A DNA stretch of 64,000 nucleotides from Polytrichum commune (Eukaryota; Streptophyta; Polytrichopsida; Polytrichales; Polytrichaceae): positions 28,664,527 to 28,728,526 of the forward strand of contig OX485808.1 of NCBI GenBank assembly GCA_950295325.1, read 5' to 3'. The notes beneath the pieces were generated by a model. It made no database searches. It saw nothing but the letters and a program-made list of their open reading frames with translations, and had not been told where the DNA came from. The position numbers and the translations under genes are program-made. Of this stretch, positions 36,899-48,544 are shown piece by piece (within the stretch, counting starts at the first letter, position 1; every line of letters starts with the position of its first letter).

Positions 36899-37333
36899 TG
36901 TGAAAAACGACATATCGTGTGTCACTGCAGCTCGAGTACCAACCACCACTAACAAATAACACTAAAACATAGCAAAGTCACAAACAACACACCTCGACAC
37001 ATAAGGAAGAGAGTAAACTACTCATAAGAGCTTTAATCTCTTCTCAAATGTACACAATGAGTCAAGTTATCTCTCACTCCACCACGGGAGAATCCAAGAG
37101 TGTAAGAAAGGGGAGAAGAACTCAAGATTTATTACAAAAACATGCAATCTTCACCTCACACAAGCTCTCTCAACACAGTCACTCATAATACTTGATTTGG
37201 CAAGAATACCAAGCCAAGGAGGAGGCTTCTCACTTAGGAGCCTTCCTCTCCACATCTAAGATTCATCCATTCAAATCTAAATGGATGAAACCCAACGGAT
37301 AAGGTGCGGCCGCCAACGCCGCATATTGTGACA
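36899..37333. repeat. Possible solo LTR inside copia gag region
   Basis: The block begins TGTGAAAAACG, ends TTGTGACA and is C-rich with LTR-like composition. It sits between the gag zinc-knuckle remnant and upstream gag sequence. No convincing target duplication was found, so this is tentative. Confidence 0.25.
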
Positions 37334-38289
37334 GACCCTTATGTGAGGATTGTGAAGTGGGTCGTTTACATGCTTATTGAATTTTTCTTTAACTTTGGTC
37401 TTCTCCTTGATTCTTGATATATGAATTGTGTCGTTGACACGTGTGTTGCATGATTTTATATGGGAAGTGTTCCGGTAGGTCATTATCCATGGTTTTTTAG
37501 CAACAACTCATTCTACTTCTCAGCAAGTAATAGCACTAACATGAGATTTGGATATTTGGTATATCGCATGTTTCGATATTGCTGAGCCAATAAGATATTG
37601 GCAGCATGGAATGTAGACTAAGTTTTCTCTATCATCTGCGCATCATCAATCGGTTTTCCACACAAAGATAGTTGGGATACTATCTTATATATTTTAATAT
37701 TGTATTTGAGTATGGTTAGATAATCTTGAACTCGAAGATGTATTCAATCGTAACGAGCCTTTGGTGAAAATATTGTTCATTGGTGATTGAACCGATTTTG
37801 AAGTGATACCTACAAAGCATAAGTTGCTATTACAGTAAAGTACTGCAACTACAATGTTGGATTAAGATGATGTAGGAATTTGTAAAGATGGTTTATCTAT
37901 TTTCTTCACAAAATTGCGTGCATGTAAATGTTATTTGGCATCAAAGGCCCAAATCAAATAATTCTCTCAATCATATGCAAGGGAAGAAAAACGTAATTTT
38001 TCTAGGTGCATCATTTCTCTTCTAGAATCACAATTCTATATTGCGTACTATCCTCTAGAACAATTATGCTTCTCCCGAAAACGCTAGTGGCTTAAAAAAA
38101 AAACAAGTCCTAATCCCAAATTTAGTACTCCAAATCCTACACGAAAACATCATACATGCTTTATACTTCTATATTATATTTCACTACACCTTTCTCTCCT
38201 TCATCTCACGATAGTCAACAAAAATATTGTTCAACAAAAATCCACTACAAAATCACAACTCCGTTGCTTCAAGCCTCACGCTAATAACG

Positions 38290-38609
38290 TGTTACAAAAC
38301 GGGTACAATATGAATACAAAATGAGAACCACATCACATAAGCAAGATCGTATAATTATTGAGAGCTAGAAAGCATGATTGAGAGTCCGGTTCATTTCTCT
38401 CTCAACCTCATTGTTTATTTAAGACCTTTGATCATCGTCACCTCCTAGGATGATGGGACACCGTACCGGCACCTTCTTACCATTCTATGACAATGAGGCG
38501 TTTACGGCGGCTAGGCATCCTCAACAACTAGGCATTTAGGACGACTGAGCGTCCTCGACGACGAGGTTGGGTCTATAGACACCTAGTCATCGACAATAGT
38601 GTCATAACA
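38290..38609 (-). repeat. 5' LTR of the copia element
   Basis: This 320-bp LTR is bounded on the plus strand by TGTTACAAAACGGG and GTGTCATAACA. Sequence just inside it on the minus strand (CGTTATTAGCGTGAGGC) is where a primer binding site should be, but I cannot assign the tRNA. Confidence 0.82.
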
Positions 38610-39195
38610 TGACAACCTATTGAACTTCTGCTACTAGAAATTAAACTCATGAGTAAGGCATTGTTGCATTGGGTAATTCCAAATAATTTCTAGCATGAGC
38701 TCAACTTTAGTGTTATCATCACCAAAGCTTTGCATGTTGGATCTACCATGATCCAATTCAAAAAAATAAAAACTCAAATATGTTTTTTTGGCTTTGAATC
38801 CAATAGCGAGTATCTTAATGTTTTATTTGAAAAGAAGGGAAAATATAATTTAATAGGTGAGAATGTCAGACCTTGTAAGACGTTCTAAATGGGATAATCA
38901 ATGTAGCGAAGGGGCCTAGTGGCATCCAGTAGGTGGAGGCCACATTGACCAAACTCTAGCTAAATTTTCACTTTATAGACGTCCCAACAAAGTTTCCCCA
39001 TAATATGTTCCATATTCTTTTGGAATGACTTTCGTGAACAGTCCCAACTGCTCAAAATGGTTATGGATCAAGTTGGTAGAAAGACTTGAGACTACCTAGC
39101 TCTGCATAATGAAGCAAGGAAGCAATCCTCTCTCTCGAATGGGGTTTTTCTTTGCCATGAGAAACTCCATTGGGAGTTGTTTCTCCTCCCTAAAG
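38610..39195. other. Intergenic stretch
   Basis: No gene or defined element is recognised. Confidence 0.45.
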
Positions 39196-39403
39196 ACCAG
39201 TGTCCGGGAAGATTTTTGGGCATAATCGGTCAAAATCCTAGTGTGTTTCCAAGTCCAACCGGTTACATGTCGTGATCTTATGGATTTTCTTCAATAAATT
39301 GAGGCATGTTTCATTGATTCCTCTAGAATGATGGGCAATTTTCCTGACGTATTGAACTTCAGCCGGTTAGTTCTCAAACTCCACCGGTCCATCTATAACT
39401 AGC
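39196..39403 (+). repeat. CCGGTT-rich repeat copy next to the piggyBac element
   Basis: This single-arm copy begins TCCGGGAAGATTTTTGGGC and ends near ACCGGTCCATCTATAACTA. It ends about 40 bases before the TTAA at which the piggyBac element inserted. Confidence 0.7.
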
Positions 39404-40306
39404 CGTCGGTTCTCCAAGGTAGTTACTAAAGACAAGGCTCCTTAACCCCTAAACGATCCACGGGGAGCCGTAGCTACAGGACCAGTTCCGGTACATACGG
39501 TGGGCGACAGTTAATTTTCTAAATTTGGAGGGCAACATTTGCCTAATCCAACCGTTGCGATGTATAGGCAACCCCTAACTTAGCAGGTGTAATTTTTTGG
39601 GAGTCATTTATCTGCAATATCGGCGGAGAAGATTATGCTTTTGTGTGTTATTTGCGTGTGTTCAGTGTGAGTGCTCCGGTATTATGTAGCCCCGTAAATT
39701 CTGTGACTCCAAATGCAAGATCGGAGCGGTGTAGACCTTCAATAACCAACCACTCAAGTGCATGAATTTTCCCTGTGACTTTTGTGTGAATCGGCCCCCG
39801 GGGTAAGTGTTTCTAAATCGAGCTTCATGTGCGGCGGGTGACCTGAGGAAAGCTCTGGCATGATTGGAATACGCCGGGGTTTTTGTACATCTCGGCCAAT
39901 GGAATCAGATTAATGGTTGTCAGGGTAGACACCGTGGCTACATGGACGGTGGGAGGATGGAGGGAAGGCCACGGTGGTGACGGTGCAGGAGTCACCAACG
40001 ATTATACGGTCGAGCTGGTGATGACTCTTGGTCCAACAACGCGGGAAGTCTCACTACAAGAGACGCGAGTAGATTTCCAGGATGCGGAGCTTCCCAAGTC
40101 ATGTGATCGATAAATCACCGTGTTTAGATAAATGGTTTACAAAATTCAAAGGTGCAATGTTTGAGTAATGTAAGCAATCTGAATCACCCTCAAAAGTGAA
40201 ATCACATCAACTAGTACAAATTACTACCCTTATAACAATCCGATTACAGGAGGGCAACAAGCTGGGTCGCCGCTAAGAACAGTGTCCGCAATCAAAATTG
40301 GTTTAC

Positions 40307-42457
40307 TCAAAGCCGGAAATTGACAGCATGGCCCGGTTGGGTATGCACTGCAATGTAACATGAATCCTTGCACATAAACGCGCCTGCGCATCCTCTGCAA
40401 AAACGCCTCGTCCTCTTTGAACAAACCACGCAGCCACGCCGAGAGCTGGGGTGGCCTTCGATGCGGTGGAAGCCTGCTGGTGGAGTAAGTTGTCGGTGAG
40501 GTCCGCGGAGTGCTCCTGCGGCAAGCCATGGCTAGACAAGGCGCATTCCCAGCGTGTAATGCCACAACAATCGGCTTTGAATCGGCAATCCGACTAGATT
40601 CGCATCTTCTTTGTACAAAACGTAAGCATTTTGGCAAGATGTGTCAAGCACAAATAAAAGGAGCCGGTGCCACCATTTGTGCGACTGTAACTGGACAGTG
40701 TATTCCACCCTTTGTTGATCAAGTACGTCAATCCCACGCATGTTGCGCTAATACTCCAAGAGGATTGGGGATGTCGGAAACTCATGCCGCTCGGTGTAGT
40801 TCCCTCTCAGCCATCGAGGAGCGCGTGCTGCAATGTCGATTGGTTCAGTTGCAGTGGATAACAACCACACCGGTTTGTTATCCACCCAACACACGGCCGC
40901 AACCTCACGCGACCGGTGCATGCGCACATTCAAGTGCCCGCGAGGTGGCATGTTCACCTTACTATTTGACTTCAGCCCAGCGAGTGACGACGGGAAACCC
41001 CGTGACGAATTTTTCACGGTGCCGGTGCACTAGAACCCTCGTGCCAACAATGACATAGCGAGGGGGATGCTCGTAAAAAATTTGTCAACCACAATTGTGT
41101 GACCCCGGTTCTCCAACCCGTGCACTGCATTCAACATTGCTTGCTCACCCACCAGACCACCTGGCTCACGTTCTTCGCTGGCACCAAGGTAAACGAGCGC
41201 ATTCATGACGTATCTGTCCAGCATCCCCACACGTTATACAACAAAAGAACACCAATGAACATCATATGACAAGGCATCACTGAATTTTATGCAAAGAATG
41301 GAGTTGCACTATACCGAGACTGGCTTGATGCCAAAGCCCAAAGCTTGATTCCAAACCGCACAGGTTTACTCTTCATATATTGTCTGATGCCACAGTACCG
41401 GCCTTTGTATAGCACCATTATCTTGTCGACGGTGCACACCCGTTCTGCGTTATACAATGACTGCGAAATGCGAGCAAAACCCTCCACGAGCCACCTCACC
41501 TTGGCAATCTTGTCAAATCCAGGGGTTGTCGGCTCCGTGACCAACTCTGAGTTGTTCACCAAGTGAATGCAGCGCACTATCGCCTCAAAGCGATGTCGTT
41601 GCATAGCCTGACTAATCAAAGGGCAGCCGTAGAAGTGGCGCATGTCCCAGTATAGTCGTCGATGTGGGAGCACCTTCAGTCCCATGAGAATTAGTATCCC
41701 AAACCAGCATAGCAATTCAAGTTGGGTCAAATCAACCCAATTGTGCCTGCCATTTGTGAGATGTGGTTCGTCAAAGTCAGGTTGCTCAACATATCTGATA
41801 AGAGGCCATAAACACACCCATTTAGGAGACCCCCTCAATCCACATGATAACGCATTACAAGAAAATCCAGAAAGGACATAGGAGTGAAAGCTCAAGTTCT
41901 CACCGATTGGTCTCAACAATGATCCTCTCTAGCACATCCACTGGCCAGTACTTCATGAAGTAATCCACAGGCTGAGCACGCACAGCTCGCCTTGGACCGG
42001 TAGGCCCTGGGGTCGGTCCTCTGAAGTCACCCCGCACTCTCACAAATGTGAGGTTCGGTTCCATCCACTGGTCGTCAGCCCACAATTTATCGAAAGGCCA
42101 ACTACTAGTATCCTCACTCTCATCGTAGAACCCCAAATCCCGCAGCGGATCTTCGAGCATTGACCCGATAGAGCAAGGTGACGACATACCTGATGAATTG
42201 TGGTCGGCAAAATCCTCGAAGGCCCCTTCCCACTCGCCGTCGTTGGGATCGATGTCGGATGTGACACGACGCTCGGTGAGCGGTGCTGCAGTGTCGTCTT
42301 TTAAAGCTCCCGACAATGTACCAAAGTCCAGGACCCGTTTAGTACCTCCCATGGACGATATGTCAAAAACCACGCCCAACTCTGTGTCGCAGACTCGCAA
42401 TTCTCGCACGCCGATGCACCCACCAAAATCAACTGTGAACATTGGACACCCATGCAC
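40307..42457 (-). pseudogene. piggyBac transposase (DDE_Tnp_1_7) with two introns, broken
   Basis: Segments in transcript order are 42457-41904 (start uncertain), 41794-41315 and 41213-40307. Introns of 109 and 101 bp with GT-AG ends restore the frame as ETNR|YVEQPDFDEP and SQSR|YVMNALVYLG. Recognisable parts are the acidic N-terminal region, FRGPTPGP, the first catalytic Asp in VDKIMVLYKGR (D-K where D-E is usual), RQYMKSKPVRFGIKLWALA, the second Asp in VVDKFFTSIPLAMSLLARG, and the third in RGIDVLDQQRVEY. A Cys-rich C-terminal domain (CVVCSKRT..CRGCAGAFMCKDSC) follows. Amber stops at 41030-41032 and 40748-40750, and a frameshift between about 40530 and 40450, inactivate it. The family excises and inserts at TTAA. 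Confidence 0.88.
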
Positions 42458-42587
42458 CTCATGGTAGTATCAGTGTTGGACCTCGCCTGTAAAATGTTCC
42501 ACGCCTACCCACAACGAAGAATCTTGGCCCAACACATCCAGTCGGGCATTCACAAACACTGGGTGCGGAAATGCTCGGTGATCCACT

Positions 42588-43115
42588 TTAGGGTGATCCC
42601 CAGGGCTCAAGCTTCCCTCCACTTGCATGCCCTCCAATATCTCCACTCACATCAAAACTCGTACCCCCTTTCTCAACTCCGGTGCACCTTGGCCGCAGCG
42701 AGATGGGGCTCTGGCGATCATTATGAATTTGGGGCGTTGTCCACCCCACTGGTCCCAAAATGTCACGTGGATCTGCACATGACCCTTGCGCCCCTGTTGA
42801 CAAATTCCTCACCATCCCATGTCTCCTCCCTCGAACCCCCCGGCCTCGTCCCCTGATCCGGCCGCCGCGCCCACGTGACGTTGTGGCATCACTTCTTTCC
42901 ATTGTCGAGAACAGATCGGCCCCGTTTTGTTGGTCGTTCGACGACACATTGTGAGCGATGTCTGCTAGGATCTCCCGACTCGCCAACCGACTCCCGTGGC
43001 CTCGGACCCGTCCCCGTTTGTTCTTGTCTCGCAAACCAGGCGGGAAGAATTCTTCCTGGCTTGCGATAGGCGGGCATTCGCCCATCACCGGCACCAAGTG
43101 TTCTGTCGCATCCAC
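42588..43115 (-). CDS. Unrecognised Gly/Arg-rich ORF within the piggyBac element
   Basis: A 175-codon open frame, upstream of the transposase and on its strand, contains an RG-rich stretch (SRGRGGRIRGRGRGVRGRR) typical of low-complexity RNA- or DNA-binding segments. A different frame just after it (about 42590-42450) reads HPVFVNARLDVLGQDSSLWV, then VEHFTGEVQH and a stop before the transposase frame. These may be N-terminal transposase exons or an accessory ORF. No family is recognised and codon context is unproven. Confidence 0.35.
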   Translation of the reverse strand: MDATEHLVPVMGECPPIASQEEFFPPGLRDKNKRGRVRGHGSRLASREILADIAHNVSSNDQQNGADLFSTMERSDATTSRGRGGRIRGRGRGVRGRRHGMVRNLSTGAQGSCADPRDILGPVGWTTPQIHNDRQSPISLRPRCTGVEKGGTSFDVSGDIGGHASGGKLEPWGSP

Positions 43116-43242
43116 CTAGGGAGATGCACACTCTGTCACCACAACATCCACCTTCTCCGACTCTCGTGGTGGTGTGGTCGCCGATAATTGGGCTCTTCGC
43201 TGGTGGGCAGCGCTCCTGGCTTCCTCCAATAGCCTCACCATC

Positions 43243-43871
43243 TCAATCCGGATCTGCTTCCGGGTAGAACTTCGTCCTAATCAACAAATTGACGGTGTCA
43301 CTAAACCCAGCAGGATCCCCTTCTGCCAACCGCTCCTTCCAACCCAAGATGCGTTGGACGTGTCTTCTAAACAGAAACCGATGCCAATGCGGATCTGAGA
43401 CTCCCTCCTTTCGACGAGTGTGAGGAGGACGCGGCAGATTGCACATCCACTGAACAGAGAGCAGCCCCACAATGCGATCACACTGCCGACTGGTTGCTCC
43501 ACGATCCGCTGCCCAGTTATATAAGATCCGACCTTCCTCTTCCAACCCAATCGGTGCCCTTGGTGGCAATGTCCAGTCCATGATCGCTCTCCCACTACGC
43601 CGGATCGTCCTGGCTTCACTATATTGCAAACAATTCTCCAAGGATCCTGAAGCTGCCACCAACTTCTACAAATGATTGATGTCACACTCCCTATCGAAGA
43701 CCGCCGCCTTTTCTCCAGACCCACTAACATATTTGCCCACGCAGTGCATGTAAGCGGGATGTCCAGCCCACATTGGATCTTGAAAACCACACCCCACAAT
43801 CCTTGTCGCCATCGCTCCCACGCGATCCAAGCCGCCTCAAACCAGATTGACGCCATAGCATTCAGCCCCAC
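43243..43871 (-). CDS. Unrecognised ORF(s) near the right end of the piggyBac element
   Basis: Two overlapping minus-strand frames (43243-43662 and 43281-43871) are long for this AT-rich region. The first includes LEEEGRILYNWAADRGATSR and HRFLFRRHVQRILGWKERLA, which looks protein-like and charged. They lie first in transcript order inside the element. I do not recognise a family. Frame overlap in GC-rich DNA means at most one is real. Confidence 0.3.
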
Positions 43872-44962
43872 TACCAGTCCTTGAATCTAACACTACTCTT
43901 CATGATCGCCATTTGCAATTGTCCTGCACAACAGGAGGACAACATCCCTCACCAAAACTGCAATGCAACCATATCCTCCCAGCTCAAAACCCTGGCTGCT
44001 TCGACTCCCGCGTTTTCCTGCCTCGTTCCCGCTCATTCCCTCCCAACGGTCTCTCCACGTCGACAAAGATAGACCCGAAAGAACAGCGGGCTCTGACATA
44101 CTACCCGTATAGTACTACCGTATCCCACACACCGTATTTTCGGCAATATTTGTTGGCTACAATGTCCGATACAAGAGATTTTTAGCCCGTTGCAACTGGA
44201 TTACCACAGGGAATATCTTCACCGCGCTCATAATGCCCATTAGATTTGTGTATGAGCTCTGAATATGCTAATTTCTATTTATACGTGCCACAGCGGCACG
44301 CTCAGCCGTTTAAGGGTTAAATTGTAATCTTTGGCCTTGAGATCATGTGTGAGAAAGCGTTGTATACTTTTGAGGCAAAATGATTGGCTTCAAAGAAACC
44401 TCCTCATGGTTCATGCGAGTTTGAATCCCGATGTTTATAGTTTCGGTTTTTTTTTTGTCCTTTCTTTTTCTTTGTGTAAGGTGTTGTTTACACCATGAAG
44501 CCGTCCCAATGTTATGTAGAATGTGTGATTGGCTGTTGAACTCGTCCCGGGATCACTTCGGTTTACACCAAGAAAATAATGTCAAAGTGACCATGAAGAT
44601 CAAGGTTTCCAAAAGGCACATTTTTAGGCCTACATTATTCACCGACATGGCCCAATGGGTTTTTGCGGTGGGAGAGACAAAAGAGGTGCTCTAGTAGGAA
44701 AAAAGGCAGGGACCCATGACAATGAAATGTTGTTATAATAAAAATTTAATGATTTTTTGGGGGAAGAGAGAATGAAGACAATAGAATGGTCAAACTTGAA
44801 TTTATTTCAAAATTGTCCTTTTTTGACATATGCTGAAAAAATCAACACATTCATTTTTAGTGCATGGTCATTCCTCTTGGTCCACATTTGGTTTACACCT
44901 ATTGAGGGGCCAAAAGGCTTTGGAAATTGATTTTTTAAGAAATCAAACCATGGATGGTGGAC

Positions 44963-46214
44963 TGTGAGGCCAAACCACCCACCCTTAAGCGTCCTAGTCT
45001 GGGTGAGGGAATGGGGATCACATTCATGTTCATATAACTCTCTCTTCCCAACTTCGTAAAAATCCATTACATTTCCCGTCAATCATTGCACACCAATTTA
45101 TTCCATAATACGAGTACAAGCATTGAAAAATGCTCTTCTCTATTTATTCCCTTCCTCCTACACTGATTCACAACCCCACACTCAATTTCCTACTAAAACT
45201 TATTCCCCTATGCCACCCTCTAATTTGTGTGAAGCCAAACTACCCTAACTCACTAATGAGTTGAACTCTTAGTTAAATCTTCCCCCCCTCTCTAATTAAG
45301 TAACCCCCATAATAAGTGATCTTAGCCTTTTCCCATACCCGGCCGGCTCACAACCAGTCCCATACCCGGCCTCCTACCCGGTCTTAGGACCAGTAGCTCC
45401 CTCCTTAATACCAACAATCTGAATGGACCAGCAGTTCCCTCCTTTATCACAATCCGAATAGAACAGAGCTCCCTCCTTAATACCCAGTCCGAATGGAACC
45501 AGCAGCTCCCTCTTTAATCCCAACAGTCCGAGTAGAACATAGTTCCATCCTTAATACCAACAGTCCGAATGGACTAGCAGCCCCCTCCTTAATCCCAACA
45601 GTTCGAGTAAAACAGAGCTCCCTCCTTAATACCAACAGTCCGAATGGAACAGCAGTTCCCTCTTTTATCACAGTCCGAGTAGAACAGAGCTCCCTCCTTA
45701 ATACCCAGTCTGAATGGAACCAACAACTCCCTCTTTAATCCCACAGTCCGAATGGGACCAACATCCAAACTAAGTCCCTACCTAATTCCCGCATTTTTCC
45801 GAGCTCTAAGAGCTCAACCTCCTAGAGAGAGAGAGAGAGAGAGAGAGAGAGGTGAGAGAGAAAAAGGAGGGCACCCAAAAACCACAAACCCCTTAAACCC
45901 TCTCCTACTTAGTAGGACCTTATCCTATCCACTAAACCCTCACCCCCTAAACCAACAAGATAGATCCCAATTCAAACACTTAAACCCAAGGACCTTCCCT
46001 TTGCTTCATCAAACACTACTCACTTAACCAAAACACTCCCCAATGCCACTAAGCTTCTAATTAACCACACAAAATAAGCCTAAGGCCTAAAACATAACTC
46101 CACACCAAGCCTCACTCTTTTTAATACTTTTAATTGTTTCAATAACAACTTCAAATGCCATTCTAAGTAAATTCTAAACATAAAACAAATATGAGCAACC
46201 ATTTTGGGCTCATA
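44963..46214. mobile_element. LTR-like insertion (family 1, copy 2), TSD TGGAC
   Basis: TGGAC is duplicated at 44958-44962 and 46215-46219. The insert begins TGTGAGGCC and ends GGGCTCATA, like the copy at 32817-34399. The two share an early CCCACCCTTA word, a TTTATTCCAT..TACAAG region, an (AG)n run (45827-45852 here), a CAATTC.AACACWTAAACCC word and the 3' terminal ATGAGCAMCCATTTTGGGC-like end. The intact MITE at 50192 lacks it, which confirms insertion. Confidence 0.75.
45388..45770 (+). repeat. Minisatellite, about 11 units of 35-39 bp
   Basis: Units follow a pattern of GGAMCAGCAGCTCCCTCCTT then AATACCAACAGTCCGAAT with small indels. The array lies inside the LTR-like insertion and explains the repetitive open frames there on both strands. 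Confidence 0.85.
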
Positions 46215-46293
46215 TGGACCGTCAAGTCGGACCATGGAAAAAGACTGTCTTCCATGGTCCAATTTCATGGTCCATGGTGTAAATCGGCCCTAA

Positions 46294-47129
46294 GTTACGT
46301 GTGATGGAGCCTTGGAGATTTTTGAAGCAAGTGTTGTGGGCCTTTGGGACCAACCTATTGCCAATGAATGAAAATTTGATTGTGTGGATGAATTTTGTGG
46401 GTGGTGGTTACACCCTAAAGAGAGTTAAAGGATTAAGGTATGTGGACCTAACGTGGTCAAAGTTGAGTGGTAAGGTGGCCGACCTGCTCTCACCCAATTC
46501 AACAATTCAACATGTTTGTGGTTTAGGTATGATCACATAAAAAGATTCCATGTGTAGAGAAATAAAAATAAAAAGATAGTCATATTCTTTAAAAAAAATC
46601 TTGTAGTAACCAAATTACTGTGAATATTCTAAGTGGATATTCTCTTTGACATGTACTTGTGATATAGACTATCTTGTTTCCGATCACCAATTAGTCACCA
46701 AACCGAGAACAATTGATTTCCGTAAATGATAATTATGGCATCCAAATATGTTTGCAATCTAAGCTAGATGTCAACTTAGCCATTAACATTTGACTAAGTC
46801 TGATTTTCGATTGTGACATGTCAACACTAATCATGGATTGATTTTGTGTTGCATGGAAATAAGTTGGCCTAAGCTGCGAGAATGGGGTGGTGGTGGGGAA
46901 TAGGTCAACTACCTTATATGGCTAGACTGGTAGTTAGGAATGAACACCAAACAACACGTGCTATGACGAGAGTGGATTGTGTGAGCGTACTATATTAAAA
47001 ATCATAGGATCAATAGCAAACATGGTTGAGAGGGCTTATGTGGTCATTTTTAGAGTAATTGAATCTCACTCTAGACTCTCATAACTCTACGTCCCTAATC
47101 TCACTCTAGCCTTTGTAGTTTGGAATTGC
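46294..47129. other. Intergenic stretch
   Basis: No gene or defined element is recognised. The open frame at 46301-46540 has no family resemblance I can name. Confidence 0.4.
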
Positions 47130-47131
47130 TA

Positions 47132-47374
47132 CACTAAATACTGTGAATAGTGTCATATGGCATTTTATGTCACTATGGTAACTTTTCTAATGACACTTGC
47201 TATGAAGAAGATTATGGCTATGGTCATGGATGATTGAAACTTGGATGAAAATCTTGGTAAGTGACAATAATTGCAACATTATGTACCCGTAATGCCCAAA
47301 AAGTATTTACAAGGAATGATAAATAATGGTAGGTTTACATTTAGTGTTGGTGACACTAAATACAACATTTAGTG
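47132..47374. mobile_element. MITE of the CACTAAATA family, complete copy
   Basis: It has TA at 47130-47131, left end CACTAAATACTGTG, right end (reverse complement) CACTAAATGTTGTATTTAG, and TA at 47375-47376. At 243 bp it aligns with 15360-15675 over its whole length. Ends and TA duplication suggest a Stowaway-like family. Confidence 0.7.
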
Positions 47375-47376
47375 TA

Positions 47377-48544
47377 GTGACCAGACCATACAATTTCCCA
47401 AGCAATTTCAACGGCCGTATCTCGGGGGGTCACTCCCTCTTGTGTTATTTAATCACGTGTGTACAAAGGATATTTTTATGAGGGTTATTTACCTCCTCGT
47501 TTGGATTTTTAGGGAACCCTTTAAGTAAAAAAAATAAACTTCACCAAATATTCAACACCCTATAGATGATTATAAAAGAAAACCTAGACTATTTCAAATG
47601 ATGCTAAATTACTTATAAATTTTTGATTTACCCGTTCCGTACGAAGGCAAACTTGAGACTCGAATATGGCATGGCATATATCCACGTTGATATATTGGTG
47701 AAAGAAGAATGTACACATCATAACCCAGTCGTTCAATTTCTATTCATTTTGCATGTATTATATGTGAATATACTCATTGTATTTATTTATTTTAAATCCT
47801 TCATTATTTTTTCTTATTGATTTCTTTCTACCTCAAACCTAAAGTTGGGGTTTTTCCCTCATGCTAAATTACATATAATCACATGTTTTGTAATTTAAGT
47901 AGACTATGGTAGATCCAAAGTTTCTATAATTTTTCTTGCCAATGAATAAAATAACACCCTATAGTTGTCCTCACGTGGTTTCTACTTTTCAGCCGGTCAC
48001 CCCCCTGAGGGTCATATGCGTATGAAGTGTCCACAATAATAAGGGTTGCATAATTGATGTATGACATCAATATTGGATATCCCAATGGTGGAATATACAT
48101 ATATATATATATTTTAATAATTTTATTTATCATCGGCACACATAGAATCCTTGGGCTCAAATGTGTCCAATTCCATTTATTACTTGTGGGTGACTAGGTT
48201 TTCATGTGATGGTGTTGCTTTAGGCCTGCAATATCTTCTTTACCTCCCAAAGCGGATCGTTCTTCAATATCTCACCTAAGGTAGACGTGTCTAAATTCAA
48301 TGACTCCATACTTGAGAGGTACGTGATAAGGTGTGGATCTAAGAACGGACACTAGATAGTCACGTGTTTGAATGAGCTTGGACTATATGCTCGAAACATG
48401 CTAATCATTCTAGGTCTCAATTATCAACGCGCGGGGGGGGGGGTTTACTCACCACTTAATGAGTATTGGAATCTTCACTTTGATAATGAATAAGAAATTT
48501 ATATAGACTCCAAATAGTATGAGGCAAATGGCCGTAGGCACAAA
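47377..48544. other. AT-rich intergenic stretch
   Basis: Nothing recognisable is seen apart from a run of 11 G at 48433-48443 and an (AT)n-like patch near 48098. Confidence 0.45.

Larger units (their letters stand above)
31029..38609 (-). mobile_element. Degenerate Ty1/copia LTR retrotransposon
   Basis: Two alignable LTRs bound this element: 38290-38609 (5' LTR, minus strand) and 31029-31619 (3' LTR, enlarged by a MITE). The minus-strand LTR begins TGTTATRACA and ends near TTTTGTAACA. A purine tract AGGGGGAA directly precedes the 3' LTR at 31620. Between them, in transcript order, are a gag CCHC remnant (about 36830), protease/pre-integrase, integrase, reverse transcriptase and RNase H pieces, the copia order. 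Flanking 5-bp sequences (TGCAC and TGACA) no longer match. Stops and frameshifts throughout show it is inactive. Confidence 0.88.
39446..44316 (-). mobile_element. Nearly complete piggyBac element, 4.87 kb, TTAA TSD
   Basis: TTAA lies at both borders (39442-39445 and 44317-44320). The inner ends are inverted repeats: CCCCTAAACG at the left and CCCTTAAACG on the reverse complement of the right end. The right subterminal region has a GTGCC/GGCAC hairpin. The interior is clearly more GC-rich than its surroundings and carries a piggyBac transposase on the minus strand plus two upstream open frames. Both ends and the catalytic core survive, so the insertion is fairly young, but the transposase has stops. 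Confidence 0.88.
44480..46290. mobile_element. PIF/Harbinger-like MITE interrupted by an LTR-like insertion, TSD TAA
   Basis: The left end GGTGTTGTTTACACCATG and reverse-complemented right end GGGCCGATTTACACCATGG pair, with TAA at 44477-44479 and 46291-46293. Removing the insertion (44963-46214 plus one TSD) leaves 554 bp, the same length as the inverted copy at 50192-50745. Confidence 0.82.

Noticed and set aside
42198-43069. Plus-strand open frames within the piggyBac element
   Set aside because: They are shadows of minus-strand frames in GC-rich DNA and show no protein-family resemblance.
45493-45738. Repetitive 81-codon frame (SLIPTVRVEQSS type)
   Set aside because: It is a product of the 35-39 bp minisatellite; the opposite strand gives an equally repetitive frame.
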